From positions 14,286,289 through 14,350,288 of the forward strand of contig OX328131.1 in NCBI GenBank assembly GCA_946811695.1: a DNA stretch of 64,000 bases, written 5' to 3'. Of the stretch, positions 43,089 to 55,165 are shown one piece after another. Position 1 is the stretch's first letter. Every line of letters starts with the position of its first letter. The position numbers and the translations under genes are program-made. The notes beneath the pieces were generated by a model. The model searched no databases and was not told the DNA's origin. It worked only from the letters and a program-made list of their open reading frames with translations. This DNA comes from Gonocerus acuteangulatus (Eukaryota > Arthropoda > Insecta > Hemiptera > Coreidae).

Positions 43089-44728
43089 TCCCTCCCTCCC
43101 TCTCTCCCAACCTCTCTCATCCCCCTCTCTATTTTTTCTTCTCTCCGGAAATTTACCAGTCCTAAAAAAAAAGAAAGCATCATGTTGGTTTTAATCTAAG
43201 CTGCTCTACGTCCATGATTTATGACAGTAACAAGTTTTAACGTTTCTAAGACTTCTGCTGGCAATCAGTTGAGAATTTTAAAACATAGAGTTTTCTCATG
43301 AACGATCTTGTATTTTAGATGTATATGGAATCAGCCCCCCCCCCTTACATTAATGAATGATGAACAGATCAAACTATGTTCCAAACTATATATATAAACT
43401 ATACCGGGTTCCAAACTATATTCGGTTTGGTGGTTAGAACTGCTAATGTATTGACTGGCTTTCTGCCAAAACCTGTAGGAAGATCTGGTGGAATATAGAG
43501 AAACCAGAAAACCAATATGGGTCAAACATACTTTGGGGGCACTGGGTGAATTAAACTATTCATGTATTTCAAAAAGAAAAAAAATCTTATTTAACTAATT
43601 CTTCTTAACAGAGACAATTTTTACCACTAATTTCTTGGACGGGATATACATGGTGGTCCCTCCCGAAGGAAATCGCCATACCTGAGGGGCGTGTACGCCA
43701 ACTAAAGTATAGTTGAATGCCACCAAGGAAAGTTTTTTATTTGCATTGTTTCCCTAGATATAGGCGATTCCGTGTTTGCTTGTTTTTTTTTTTTCGAAAC
43801 ACCAGTTTTTGACAATTTGTGTGCTATTTGTCGTTCACGCCATAGATAAAATTGAATTTTGATGACATTTTAAAAATCTGCATCCAATTTCCAATAAGAT
43901 CTCATGTACCACGCGCAAACATTTTTGACACCAAATTCACAGCAGCCACACAAACTGAACGGGTTATATCACCATCATGGCAATCTTCACGATATCTTCT
44001 AAATTAATGTTCACAAGTATAAAAATCTGATGTTCCTTCAATAGTTAGGTTTGACATGCAAATAGAATACAAATACCTCATTGTACCAATAAACTAATTG
44101 TAAAAACCCGCTGTGTTAAATTCCAGCCCTAGTTTTTTGAGTGTCCTACATTTAGGGATGATTCGCTCCTACTCGACGAGCCAGCTCGACAGACAGGTAG
44201 CTGAGCTTGATAAATGGGACGTGTGGTTATCCCGCACTCTAGTGGGGAGCTCGCTAAGTAATTCTCTTCAGTATCTCACAGTTCTATCATGGTTAAGGGT
44301 TCATGCGCCTCTTGTCTGCTGTCTGCTGTTGCTTTTGAAGTTCTCGATTCAGCCCAGGCAACGAATGCTTAAAAACAGCTATAGATGGAAATGTTTGGAA
44401 CACAATTTTTGACTTCATAACATTCTTTGGACTAGTTACGAGGTGAACATATTAAAAGTACCCGCCCTTAGCCTTTGAGCGGGGAGAAGGGGGATTTAGA
44501 AGGTCCCATTTTTCGGGGTTTCACTTATAACTTACAAAAAACATCCCTTACAACATGTGTGAACTTCTCACTAAAGGTAGCCATTACATAGACAGTATCT
44601 TAACATATCTATCAAATACTGCATTATACAATCTCACATAAAGTCCTAGAATATATTTAATGAATCTACATTTTTATCCCATGGATAAGTGCATTTTCAT
44701 TATGACTTAAAGTTAAAACTCTAATCAT
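43082..44728. other. Non-coding
   Basis: No element ends or exon recognised. A 99-codon plus-strand frame at 44113-44412 has no motif. Confidence 0.35.
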
Positions 44729-44866
44729 TTTTAGCGCGGTTCCTCCCTCCCCCATAGGGAGGAACCCCGCTTATAGGGTTGATACAATGAAACAATCCGG
44801 AAGTGCCGACTAGAAAATTTCGCGTTTCAGAACCCCTAGAGACCGAAAATAACGGTGGTTCAAATT

Positions 44867-44925
<59 letters not shown>

Positions 44926-44930
44926 TTATT

Positions 44931-44971
<41 letters not shown>

Positions 44972-45987
44972 CTGTTCGCTCATTTCTGGCTTCCCTGATG
45001 GTCCGATTTTGATGAAATTTGGTACAAAAATCCCTCGTCCAATTTGAAAGGTCAAGTTCGTTAACCAGCAAAATCCGCCCACTGGAAGATGGCGTTTGAG
45101 GCGAAATTCGCGCAGAAAAAAATCGTAACGCTTACGTTTTTGAGTTCATAAGCTTGTAAGTACTCTTTTTATAGGCTTCTTGGGCTAGAAAAACGAATGA
45201 AACCATTTTCAAGGCGATAGCTTTAACCGTTGTTGAGAAAATTGGAAAAATAGTTTTTGAATTCCGTTTTTGGTTTGGGTACTTAGAATCACGGGATTCA
45301 GTTGAAACATTTTCTGCATGTTCTACATTCATTAAAACTAATATGTTGAAAGTTATGTAACGTTTGGAGTTAAGGAAGGGTTAGAATAAAATATTTTATG
45401 AACAGACATAAAAAGTTTTGGTAACTTTGTATACTTTCCTTAATATCTCGAAAAAGGTTGAGAATCTTGGAAAACAGAAGATGACCATTAGAAGGCTCAC
45501 TAAACGCTCTACAAAAATGGTTCTGATGAAAGTTTTGATTAGGCGATGTCAATCGGAGAAATAAGTGCTTAAAACTTTAAAGTAATTGATTTCGCTTATT
45601 CGAACTGTTCTTTTTGTCTGTTTTATTCCTTGTTATTTTTAAATTGCTTATAGTCAGATAATGTATTTGACAATAAAACAGATTAAGTAAAATAAGAAGA
45701 TCAATTTATTGTTAGAAATGTAGCGTTCAAAGAGAGAGATCCCAAGGCTTTCCAAATGCCTCTGAGCGGAGGCCTTTCTGCCCGACTTATGGTATAGCTG
45801 ACCCATACAGGTAAGATTGTAAATCAAGACCTTTCAAGACTGGTTTGTTTGAGATTTCATTTGGATAGCTGTTTCGCTATTGATCTAAATAAAGTAATAA
45901 CTGTTTCTATTCTATGCCTTCATAAACACTAGAGATAAGAACGGAACCGCGCTAAGATGACGCAGTTCCTGCGAATCGGACTTTTTT
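44729..45987 (+). mobile_element. Family A hairpin-ended element, well preserved
   Basis: 5' TTTTTAGCGC then GGTTCCTCCCT-CCCCCAT-AGGGAGGAACC, a perfect 11-bp hairpin. Then GGAAGTGCCGACTAGAAAAT, two (TA)n blocks (about 44869-44918 and 44936-44969), TTGTCTGTTCGCTC, GGTCCGATTTTGATGAAATT plus TGGTACAAAAATC, GTCAAGTTCGTTAACCAGC, and finally AACCGCGCTAAGATGACGCA, the hairpin CGCAGTTCCTGCG and AATCGGACTTTTT. No coding capacity. Very similar to 58567-60133. Confidence 0.8.
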
Positions 45988-45993
45988 ATGCCT

Positions 45994-46112
45994 TTTAGCA
46001 CTTTCCTCCGAAGGAAAGTAGCTATTGAGGTTGCACTCATGACGGAATTTTTGAAAAATTTCTTCGAATCTTTATCGATCCTACCTAGTAGAAACCGAAA
46101 ATGACCCCCGTT

Positions 46113-46167
<55 letters not shown>
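45994..46167 (+). mobile_element. Family B 5' part with (TA)n, directly after element A
   Basis: TTTTAGCACTTTCCTCCGAA and TTGCACTCATGACGGAATTT through GACCCCCGTTAAAAT and a TA tract (46119-46167). It stops where the gypsy LTR begins. Confidence 0.75.
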
Positions 46168-46171
<4 letters not shown>

Positions 46172-46333
46172 ATGGAGGTAAGCAGACCAGCCTAGGTAGG
46201 ATTAAGACACCTATATATAAGCTGCCCTATCGTAATAAAGCTCAGTTGTTATGTTGCATCCATGAGTGCTGTTTGTCTCCCAGTACCCGTGTGTGTTTTT
46301 CAAAAACTCTTTCAAGGCTCGACGGAGCTTAAC
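46168..46333 (+). repeat. Probable single LTR of the truncated gypsy element
   Basis: Starts TGTTA and ends near TTAAC immediately before the primer-binding site. Contains a TATA-like CCTATATATAAG and GTAATAAAGC. No second copy in the window, so the borders are inferred. Confidence 0.65.
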
Positions 46334-46392
46334 TGGTGCCGAAACCTTTCTTTACGAGCGCGTTTCCGCAACTTCCACGCCTGTAACGGTGG

Positions 46393-47389
46393 ATGGAAAG
46401 GCGAAACCAGCACGATAAGATACAGGACAGGCTACTAGAAATTAGAATGGCGGAAGGATCTACGCCCATATTGATCCCTGCAGAGGGTGGTGAGCCACCC
46501 CCAGTAGTTTTTCAGGCGCCGGATCAATCGACGCTAATGTGGATAAAAATCCGGACCTCCAATGTACACGATATGAGGACGGCGATCTCAGAGATTGAAA
46601 GATTTACTGGAGACGCGGGGGACCTCTCTCACTTCCTCAAGGCGGGTGAAAGGGTCAACACTGCCATCACCGCGAAAGAGTCAACGGGCTGGCTGGATGC
46701 AGACGAAGTACCAGCAATACGAGCAGCACTCGTAAACCGCATTAGCCGAAGAGTACTCAATATCATCCAGAGCGACGAAGACACTCCATGGGACATAATC
46801 AAGAGTAGGCTCAAGAAAGCATTTGGAGGTGGCAGATGGGCTCCGGAGGAGGACATCTTCCGAATGTTCCGAGAATCCAAGCGACCTAACCAGTCGGCGG
46901 GAAGCTTTGCTGCCACTCTCCTTGAGTGGTATACTAAAATCGCTAACAAGCTCGGAGAACAGTTGCCAGCAGCGGAAGGACGCATGAAAATGCAATTCCT
47001 TGAAGGCGTCCTCAAAGTGCAACTTAGGAGGGAAACTTGCAAAACCATAGATGCAGCCAGGTCGTTTATGGACACCGCCCAATCCCTCATGGACGAGGAT
47101 AGCAGACGGGAGGAAGAAAGACTGGAACATGCCGACACCGAGTGGAGACTTGTGAAGCAGAGAAGACAGAGGCACTCTGCTCCGCCGTTCCGTGATTCAG
47201 GTGCAGCAAATAGGCGCCCTGAGTGGCGAGAAACCCCAACGAAACCTGAGGACCGACGGCCCCGAAGACAGGAACCAAAGAGGTGTTTTGAGTGTGGAAG
47301 CACCTCGCGGCGAGATGCGAACGCACAAAATGCTTCGAATGCGGATCAGGAGGACACCTCGCTTGCACCTGCCCATATATGAAGAAAAA
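46393..47389 (+). pseudogene. Gag protein of the truncated gypsy element, frameshifted
   Basis: 329 codons with a retrotransposon-type gag (IERFTGDAGDLSHFLKAGER, WDIIKSRLKKAFGGGRW, FAATLLEWYTKIANKLGEQL). The first zinc knuckle starts as CFECG in this frame, but KHLAARC and a complete second knuckle CFECGSGGHLACTC are in the -1 frame, so the frame changes near 47290 inside the first knuckle and the gag frame ends in unrelated residues. The two frames could reflect programmed frameshifting, but a break inside a knuckle points to damage. Confidence 0.85.
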
Positions 47390-48839
47390 GCAAGTCGATC
47401 GCGGGGAACCAATGGAGGTGAGCGCCCGCTCCTTTCCTGACGCAGTGAGAAGAAAAGGCGCTACGTCCAGCGAATCAGACAGCGAGAGCAGTAACTCCAG
47501 CCAGCCACCGTGCGTTAGGCGAGCTCATGAGCGCCACGCTGAGAGGATGGAGCCCATCCACCGTCAATGAGGACGGTGGCTGGGGAGCAGCAACCTTCTG
47601 TGCGTCAATAATGTCCAAACAGTTGCGAGAGGAGGTAGGTTGCCGATAATTCGTGACGGTGGTTACCGCTGGCTTATTGACACTGGGAGCTCGTGTACCA
47701 TCGTAACGAAGAAAGTGCAACCGCTTGAGTGCGATACCTTTAGACAATGTGGGTGCTGTTTGAGTACGCTCGGTGGACAATGCCCAGTGGAAGGAGAAGT
47801 TGTGTGGAGCCTCCGGAGGTGGGAAAAACCCCATGTAGACTTAGTAGTACACATAGAGGATCACCTGTCGGAGACGTGTGACGGGATAATAGGAGCCGTC
47901 CTTATGGCGCGTGTCGGAGGTTGTGTGAGACATGACGGTGGGAGATAGGTGGTAAACCTCGGACAACGAGAATATGTAGCACACCACAGCGATGGAATAG
48001 ATAGCCTACAACTAGGAGCAGTAGTGCAGCGACAAAATCGATGGGATGAGCTCAGACGACGCTTTAAGGACGTGTTCTGGAATGAAGGAGACCCAATCAG
48101 CACCACAGGAAAACTTGTATATGAGATCCCCTTCAAGGTGGAGAAGGTCATAGCCGTAAAGGAAAGGAGGTATCCACATCAGATGAAAGGTATTATTCGA
48201 GCAGAGCTAGATTCCATGCTAGCACAAGGTGTCATTGTACGGAGCAAATCACCTTATAACAGCCTACTCTGGGCTGTCCCCAAAGCCGGCGAGAAAGACA
48301 GATTCCGAGTAGTGGTGGATTTTCGGAAACTGAACGAAATCACAGAGGACGAGAAGTACCCGCTTCCCCGCATTGATGATATCTTGGACCGTCTACAAGG
48401 AGCCACCATATTCAGCACGCTGGATCTCAAAAGCGGCTACCACCAGATACGACTCCACCCACGAGATGCTGAAAAGACAGCATTCTCCTTCGATAGGGAC
48501 CATTTTCACTTCACGAGGTTACCCTTCGGGCTGAAGAATGCCGCCACATCATTTCAAAGATTCATGGACGAGTTCCTGCGAGGACTAAGTGAAACCTTCG
48601 TGAAAGTATATATGGACGACCTTCTGGTTTTTAGTGCGTCCCCCGCCGAACACGAGAGACATCTGTCAGCTGTATTCCAGAGACTTCGAGAGTTCGGCCT
48701 AAAACTGTCACCCACCAAGTTAAAACTAGGACAGGAGTCACTCAAATTTTTGGGACATCTAATCTCAGCCGATGGTGTACGCCCGGACCCAGAAAAAATC
48801 CAAGCTATCAAAAACATGGTAGTTCCCAGAGACATCAAG
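47292..48839 (+). pseudogene. Protease-reverse transcriptase region of the truncated gypsy element
   Basis: One frame carries the second zinc knuckle, a stop at 47568, the protease motif WLIDTGSSCTIV, a stop at 47946, and a full reverse transcriptase: FRVVVDFRKLNE, YPLPRIDDIL, FSTLDLKSGYHQI, FTRLPFGLKNA, VYMDDLLVF (catalytic YMDD), and GHLISADGVRPDPEKIQAI. It ends at VVPRDIKG, before the RNase H. The gypsy lineage is clear; two stops and the truncation make it inactive. Confidence 0.92.
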
Positions 48840-49449
48840 GGATCAACTACAATCAGCTGCACACCTCGCATCAGCTGAAATGCCTCCTATTAGGTGAAAT
48901 ACGTTCCACCATGAGAACAACCTCTTATCAGACAACTGCGACTAGCTAACCCACCTTCCAACAGCTGAAATTGACAAAAATCATTGATTCGCATGTTGAT
49001 ATCAAATATTTCATTTTATTCATTTGAATATAATTCATACGGGTATCGATATTTGGAAAATGGGTATTGTAGAATAGAATCAGCTGTCTGAACTGCTTTA
49101 TAATACTACTAACTGTTGCTGAAGAAACCTTTTAAAAAACCTCCTAATGAGGCAAAAAGTGAAACTAGTTGAGTCTCTAGCTGATATATAATTAATGGAA
49201 CAACAAATGTTTATAGATAAATATAGCCTCTAAATAAATGTCTGCATTGCCATGTAGAGTTGTGGTGAAATGCTTGTTATCTATAGGAGTTCTAATTCAG
49301 GAGTTAACTGGATCCCCTCGGAGTTATAACTCTCTCCTCATTAGCCAACTAAACCCTACCTACAATAGGTTTGCAGAAAACTTTATCCTTTGTTGAGTAA
49401 ATATTTATTTTACTAAAAAATTAACTGAAGTTTTCATAATATTAATTAA
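48840..49449. other. Non-coding, no 3' LTR
   Basis: Several CAGCTGAAAT-like words occur just after the truncation. Nothing else recognised. Confidence 0.4.
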
Positions 49450-50250
49450 TTTTCTCTCTCTTTCACAATTCTTCATCTCCTATTCACCCTTCTTATCCTC
49501 CCTGATTTCCATCCTCCTTGCTATATTTCCCCTTCATCCTCTTCAACCTCTGCTTTACCCTTGACATCCTCGATCCTCCCTCCATCCCATCCTTCACGCT
49601 CTCTCCCTTCCTCCATCCCTCCCTCCTTTTCATCCTCTGCTTTACCTTTGACATCCGCCTCCCTCTCTCCGTCCCATCCTGCCCGCTCTCTTCCTTCCTC
49701 CTTCCTTCCAACCCACCATTCCTACCTACCAACCTCCCTCAAAATTACCACTTCATCCTTTCCAATTAGTCCTTTACACCGACCTCCTCGTCCCTCTATC
49801 TCTCACATCCTCATTAGTATTTTACGTTCTACATTCCTCCCTTCCATGCACCCTCCCTCCCTATCTTCCTCCAATCTCATTTTGCTCTTCCTTCTTTATC
49901 TTCCTTCTTGATTTTTCGTATCATCCTACTTCCTACATTTACCCTTCATCCATTCCAACCTCTGCTTTAACCCTAAACTTCTCGTTCCCCTAAACTTTTC
50001 TCCTATCCTTCATGTCCGAGTCCCTTCCAATCCCCCTCCAAAACCACGTTCTCGCTTTCTCCCTTCCTCCACCCCTACCAGCCTTCGTCCCACCGTCCCT
50101 CCTCCCTCCATCCCTTCCTATCCTCCTCTCTCTTATATTTACTCATCATCCTTCCCAACGTCTGTTTTTGCCTGAACTCCACGACCCTCTATCTCTCTCA
50201 ACCTCCCACCATCAAACCAATTCCTCCCCTCAAATTCACTGGGAAACGTG
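49450..50250 (+). repeat. About 800-bp pyrimidine-rich tract with degenerate tandem repeats
   Basis: Almost entirely C and T on this strand. Recurring blocks include CTCTGCTTTACC-TTGACATCC, TCCCATCCT and CCTTCCTCC, spaced about 100-120 bases at first and looser later. It creates spurious Ser/Pro/Leu-rich frames. Confidence 0.8.
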
Positions 50251-50607
50251 GTCGTGTTAAAGGGATCGGGCTTTCATGGAAACTAGCTACTTGCCTACAT
50301 ATTACAATTAAAGAGAGAAAACGTAGGCCTATTACTTGAATTAACCACACATAGGCAAACAAATAAAAACAGTCCTTAATTATCGAGAAACGGTATAAAA
50401 GCGTTTTCCGGGTGTAGGAAGACAGCTCAATTCTGACATACGCTAAATTAAAGAAATCGGAATAAAGAAAATTCAGAACTTCTTTGGTCTATGTTCTTTA
50501 CAACTTTCTCATTCGTCTCGAAACTTCGTCAACTTCATCACAAATAAAAGAATTTTCTCAGTTCAACTACCCGACTTCCGTCTCAATTACCTCGAGCCGA
50601 GGGGAGA

Positions 50608-50664
<57 letters not shown>

Positions 50665-51268
50665 AAAAGAAAATGTCAAAATTAAAAGTGGAAAGATTCG
50701 TTACAGGGATTCCTAACTGGCGAGGCAGAACTGAGCGAATCGTCACCTTGTTCGGAAGGAGGGTAAACACGGAATTCGTATCAGGTTTAATTTGCCAGCC
50801 CTCGACTCCAGAGTTAATATTTGTCGTAGAAACTGCTGGAGAGTGTTTGAGCTCCCTGGGGAAGTGAAGGCTCCTGGAAGAGCGAGAGAGAGAAAAGAGG
50901 AAATTAAAATATTTCCCTGAAGGGCAGCTAGATAGCGCGGCCGTCGCTTGGTGGAGGGGGCTTTGGACGACCCACCCCTCGTCGAACGGTCTAATTAGTG
51001 GCTAGATTCGTCACTGGTACTCAATTAATGTCGCCATGGAAACCATCTCCTAATGAAAACTAGGCCAGTAATAATATTTTTGAATTCGAATAAATATCTG
51101 TAACACAGGAGCTGCGTAACTAGCACATATCTCAGGAATTCGGTTTCTGAGGAACGTATTTATACAACGTGAAAACTTGCGGCTAGAAGAGAAGAGGTAG
51201 TTCATACACGCCTCAGAATTGGACACAAGAGGCTTACACACTCACCTGTGGAACTAAATTAAGCGTTA
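50251..51268. other. Non-coding, with a poly(A) run and a B-type end
   Basis: A run of about 50 A at 50610-50661. Near 51100-51140, ACACAGGAGCTGCGTAACTA is the minus-strand 3' hairpin of family B. No gene. Confidence 0.45.
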
Positions 51269-51709
51269 GGGTGCGTTTACACTTGATATTTCTGGCAGGA
51301 AATATATGTCTCGATATATGTCGCGATATAAGTGTCGGATAGATATTCTCTTGCAAGTTTACATACGGACAGAAATAGCTAGACATTTATGTCATGGATA
51401 TGTATAGGACAGTTCTCGCTTTGCAATAAATGTCCGGCCTGTTTACACTCAGACATATATGTCCTGTCTAGTCCATTCTGATTGGTATAGAAGTTTCGGC
51501 AATATAGCTAGAAACCAAGATATTCTGTCTGACCTTTATTTCTCTCTTTATAATCAGCGTATTCACCTGACGGTATAGAAGTGTCGACACTTATTGCTCG
51601 GGATAGAAATATATATCCCAGACATAAATTGATCATTGTTTACACTAGTCGCAATTTCTGTCTGACATAAATTTCCTGAAATAACTATCAGGTGTAAACG
51701 CACCCTTAG
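51269..51709. mobile_element. PIF/Harbinger MITE (441 bp)
   Basis: TIRs GGGTGCGTTTACACTTGATA and, inverted, GGGTGCGTTTACACCTGATA. TTA at 51266-51268 and 51710-51712. The interior matches both ends of 31493-32389, so it is an internal-deletion derivative of the same family. Confidence 0.93.
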
Positions 51710-51712
51710 GCA

Positions 51713-52814
51713 TATACTAACGGAGTGTAGAAATTACCAAAACTTCAAAGGAGAACTCACAATATTTTAGGAGCATTAGATGAAATATTAGGTGATACCA
51801 AAACAGGAATAAACAATTTAATAAATTTTATGAGGGAAACCGGTTTATATAATGAAATATAACTAACATCATGCATTAATTTGGGAGGCCATTATATGTC
51901 TACAAAACATATAATTGTCACAAACTAAATAGCCTTGTGAAGGTGGTGTTGCCTCGCCTCAGCGCTGTCATAAAGGTGTTAATCTAGACAATAAAAAATC
52001 ATAATTATTATTTCTTCAAACTTTCTCAATCCTATCCCCTAATAAATGCATATTTCAATAATTCGTACAATTCAACCATTTAAATCCCTCTTTTCGGTTA
52101 ACGGTCACCATGACCCTTTTTTTGATTTCACCAAAAAAAAAAAGTACAACCTGAAAACAATATTTTTACTGCTAAATGTCTAATTTGCATGCTAAGTAAC
52201 TAGTTAGTTCACTTATTATTGATTGATTTCGGTTAATTTCACAACACATCTTTATCGTGAGGTGGCACAGTATAAATGGGGTTTGCATTTGAAGTAATCA
52301 AAAATTTCTGAACTTATGAGCAAAGTAATAATTTGGATCCTGAGCTCATTTTCACAATGCCTCAACGAGACCCAAAATTGTAGACATTGAAATTTGGGTC
52401 AAGAGTAAACACCCCTTCCAGATTGGGCCGATTTTGCTCGTTAAATATATCGTTCGTTTCATCACGTCAAATATTTTGTATGCATTGTTCCGAAGATATT
52501 CCCGTAAAAATCCGTTTTCCCCATCTCAACAATCAACTCAAAACATCGCGCCCTGGTTTAAAAGCTCTTTTTACCCGATGGTGGTGGATAGATTGCGTGC
52601 ACTGGTGTCAACGAACAAAACCATTTCATTTGCTCTTTTTACGTATCATGCATAACTATAAGCTGAATTTTATACCTAAATAATGTCAATCCTTAAAGCC
52701 CTTTTATACGTTTTAAATTACCCGGTACAGATCTATCTATCAGGATTAATATAATTTTATTAGCGCAAAAAGCGTTCGGTTTGCATTATCTAGTTCCGCT
52801 GTTTTTTTCTTTTT
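51713..52814. other. Non-coding
   Basis: Two overlapping frames at 52387-52683 have no motif. Nothing else recognised. Confidence 0.35.
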
Positions 52815-52955
52815 CTTTTTTTTTTTTTACGGCGCATCTAGTTCTAGGTTATTAGCGCCGACATCCATGGCGCTGCAGGGAATTTTCTCAACGGGCCCTG
52901 AAATTACACAAACCCCTGCAATAGGCGGGATTCGAACACTTATCTCCCGCATGAA
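52815..52955 (-). repeat. SINE family 1
   Basis: Minus strand: GTGTTCGAATCCCGCC (B box), AGAAAATTCCCTGCAGCGCC, GATGTCGGCGCTAATAACC, the 3' stem-loop and poly(A). The 5' head is incomplete. Confidence 0.78.
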
Positions 52956-53879
52956 AATCCCTGGTCCTGGTCTGATATTTCATCGAATATTTTTCCAATT
53001 GGAGGAAGAGTAATATTTATATATAAATATATATATATGTGTGTTTGTGTGGGGGGGGGTGGCCCAGATAAGCAAGCCACAAGAGAAATAACGACTAAAC
53101 GGTTAGAAATATCAACATTTTTCCAAGGGGCAAAGTTGTAGTTCTCGTCGAGGTCTATGAAATGGTGCCCTTGGAAATGAGAAAATAACACTTCTAAGGG
53201 CTCAAATAGACCTTTGAAGGGAAGGGTTTCCTCTTTACCCATATTTTGCATTATATTTTTAAAATTTATAAACAAAACAAGAAAGAACCGTGCAAACGGG
53301 ATTTCGATGCTTCAAGTAGTTCTCTGAAATAAATTAATGTTATGTTAAGAAATAAATATATTTATTTTTAAGAACGTTAATCTACAAGAGCAACGTATTA
53401 ACTATTTCAACGAATTTCTCACCCCCCCCCCCAATTTCCGCTAAAACATAGAAAAAAGTTATTTATGAGTACACAAAGTGGCAAAGAAAATTTTTGAATA
53501 TAAACTAAGTCCAGGTAGGACTCACATGAAAGGACCTAACAAAAAAAAAAAAAAAAAGAGCAAAAAAATCCTGATTAGTGCTTTGTGAGACAGGGGAGTA
53601 TTTCTTGGGGGGGGGCCCTTTGACCCTCGGCTTTAATGCAGGATTAAAAAGCTCCCTTCATAAACCGGACTCTGTATGCCCAACCTATTTGTGTTTATGC
53701 TCAGTCATAAAATTACATGAGCTCTCCCTCACTGGCTCACTACAAACATAAACAGCCACCGTATAAATTATTTCTAGTTTCTCTTTATTTTCCATTCCTT
53801 TTAGTAAATAATTGCTTTCTAAAATAGTATTCAGGAAATTAGGAGGACTAAAATACATTTTGATTCCTATATAGAAATA
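52956..53879. other. Non-coding
   Basis: Short G, C and A homopolymers; no gene recognised. Confidence 0.35.
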
Positions 53880-54617
53880 ACTAAAACGTACGTCACGCAG
53901 GAGCTGCATAACTAAGCACTTTCCTCAGAATTGGGTAGTGTCGAGTGCATTCCTGAATAATTTGCTTCAAATAACCTAGATAAATAAATAAAATAAAAAC
54001 ATAAATAGTTCTGCTCTTTTGAATTTATTATGAGCACATGTTTCAATTATTAATTTTGCAATTAATTTCCTTCCAGATTTTTGTGTATGTGTGGTACTAC
54101 ACTACGAAATAAATACACAACGCTTCACATTTTCATCTACTGATCTTGATGAATGAAATAAAAATTACGACTGGTATTGGCAAATAACTACTTTGGCTCC
54201 TAATAAACCAATTTAGTTTATTTTTACAACACATTTTTCTCTTCAGATGGCCACAACAAATATCGAATTTCGTTGAAATATAACAAAAATTACGACTGTT
54301 AGTGGCAAATAACTACTTTGGCTCCGGAGTAACCCCCCCCCCCCCTCCCTTCCAGATGGACCGATTTTGTTGGTTAACGAACTCGTTCAATCGTTTGATT
54401 GGGGAATACTATATACCAAGTTTCGTGGCGAAAAAACAAAAACTGTGGCCTGTATCGTGTTAACGGACACATATACATATAGATATATATAAATTTTAAC
54501 TGGGGTCATTTTTGGTGTCTACTAGGTAGGATTGATAAAGATTTGAAGAAATTTTTCAAAAATTCCGTCCTGAGTCCAACCTCAATAGCTACTTTCCTTC
54601 GGAGGAAAGTGCTAAAA
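53880..54617 (-). mobile_element. Family B element, minus orientation
   Basis: + strand: GTCACGCAGGAGCTGCATAA (3' hairpin) at the left, TTGGTTAACGAACTCGTTCA in the middle, a short TA-rich spot (54470-54492), and CTACTTTCCTTCGGAGGAAA plus GTGCTAAAAA at the right, i.e. the 5' hairpin of the family. About 740 bp. The GGACTTTT terminus is slightly mutated. Confidence 0.72.
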
Positions 54618-54916
54618 AATAAGTCTATTAATATATACAAGTTAATAAATTAATTAATATAAAAGAAAAAATATTGTATATTAATTTTAGGACGCACGTA
54701 TAGGAATTTTAGGAGGGGGACTTCATGCCCCCTTATGATCTTGTTGTATTCACATCTTATTAGTATTGTCAACAACAAAGGCACACAAAAAAGTTGTATT
54801 TTCCAAAGACACCATACATATATTCTTATCTATTTCGACAAACCGAATGGCAATCCGGAGTCAGGTTTAAGAGCATTTGAATGTCAAATTTCGTATGAAG
54901 TCGTTTTAATTTAATT
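54618..54916. other. Non-coding
   Basis: Nothing recognised. Confidence 0.35.
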
Positions 54917-55022
54917 TTTTTTTTTTTTTTTTTTTTTTACGGCACATCGACATCTCGGCCAATAGCGCGGCATCCGGTTGCAGCGGGAAATTTGCTCAAC
55001 GAGCCGTGAGATGAGAATTTCG
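54917..55022 (-). repeat. SINE family 1, 3' part
   Basis: T run, ACGGCACATCGACATCTCGG, CCAATAGCGCGGCATCC, TTGCTCAACGAGCCGTGAGA: the tail and body of the SINE at 26300, without the head. Confidence 0.7.
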
Positions 55023-55023
55023 T

Positions 55024-55165
55024 GATTAAAAAAAGGCTACAGCCTCCAAATCTTAACCGATTTCAATGAATATTCTTTTACATGAAAGCTAATAAAATTT
55101 AGAAAAACTTTGTCTGGCTAGATTTTTGTTTTTTGTTTCGCCTGTTTATTAAATTACGTGTAAAT
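55024..55165 (+). repeat. Dispersed repeat D fragment, copy 3
   Basis: AAGGCTACAGCCTCCAAATC, TTAACCGATTTCAATG, TTTGTTTTTTGTTTCGCCTG and TTTATTAAATTACGTG match the middle of repeats D1 and D2. Confidence 0.65.

Larger units (their letters stand above)
46168..48839 (+). mobile_element. Truncated Ty3/gypsy retrotransposon
   Basis: Probable 5' LTR 46168-46333 (TGTTATGGAGG..., TATATAAG and AATAAAG signals inside), then a primer-binding site TGGTGCCGAAACC at 46334, gag from 46393, protease and reverse transcriptase. Sequence loses similarity after about 48839. RNase H, integrase and the 3' LTR are absent. Confidence 0.88.

Noticed and set aside
43082..44412. Possible exons around 43.3 and 44.1-44.4 kb
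   Set aside because: Open frames without motif, splice phase partners or composition shift.
46629..47412. Minus-strand frames of up to 224 codons opposite the gag gene
   Set aside because: Antisense shadows of the plus-strand gag/pol frames, which carry recognisable domains.
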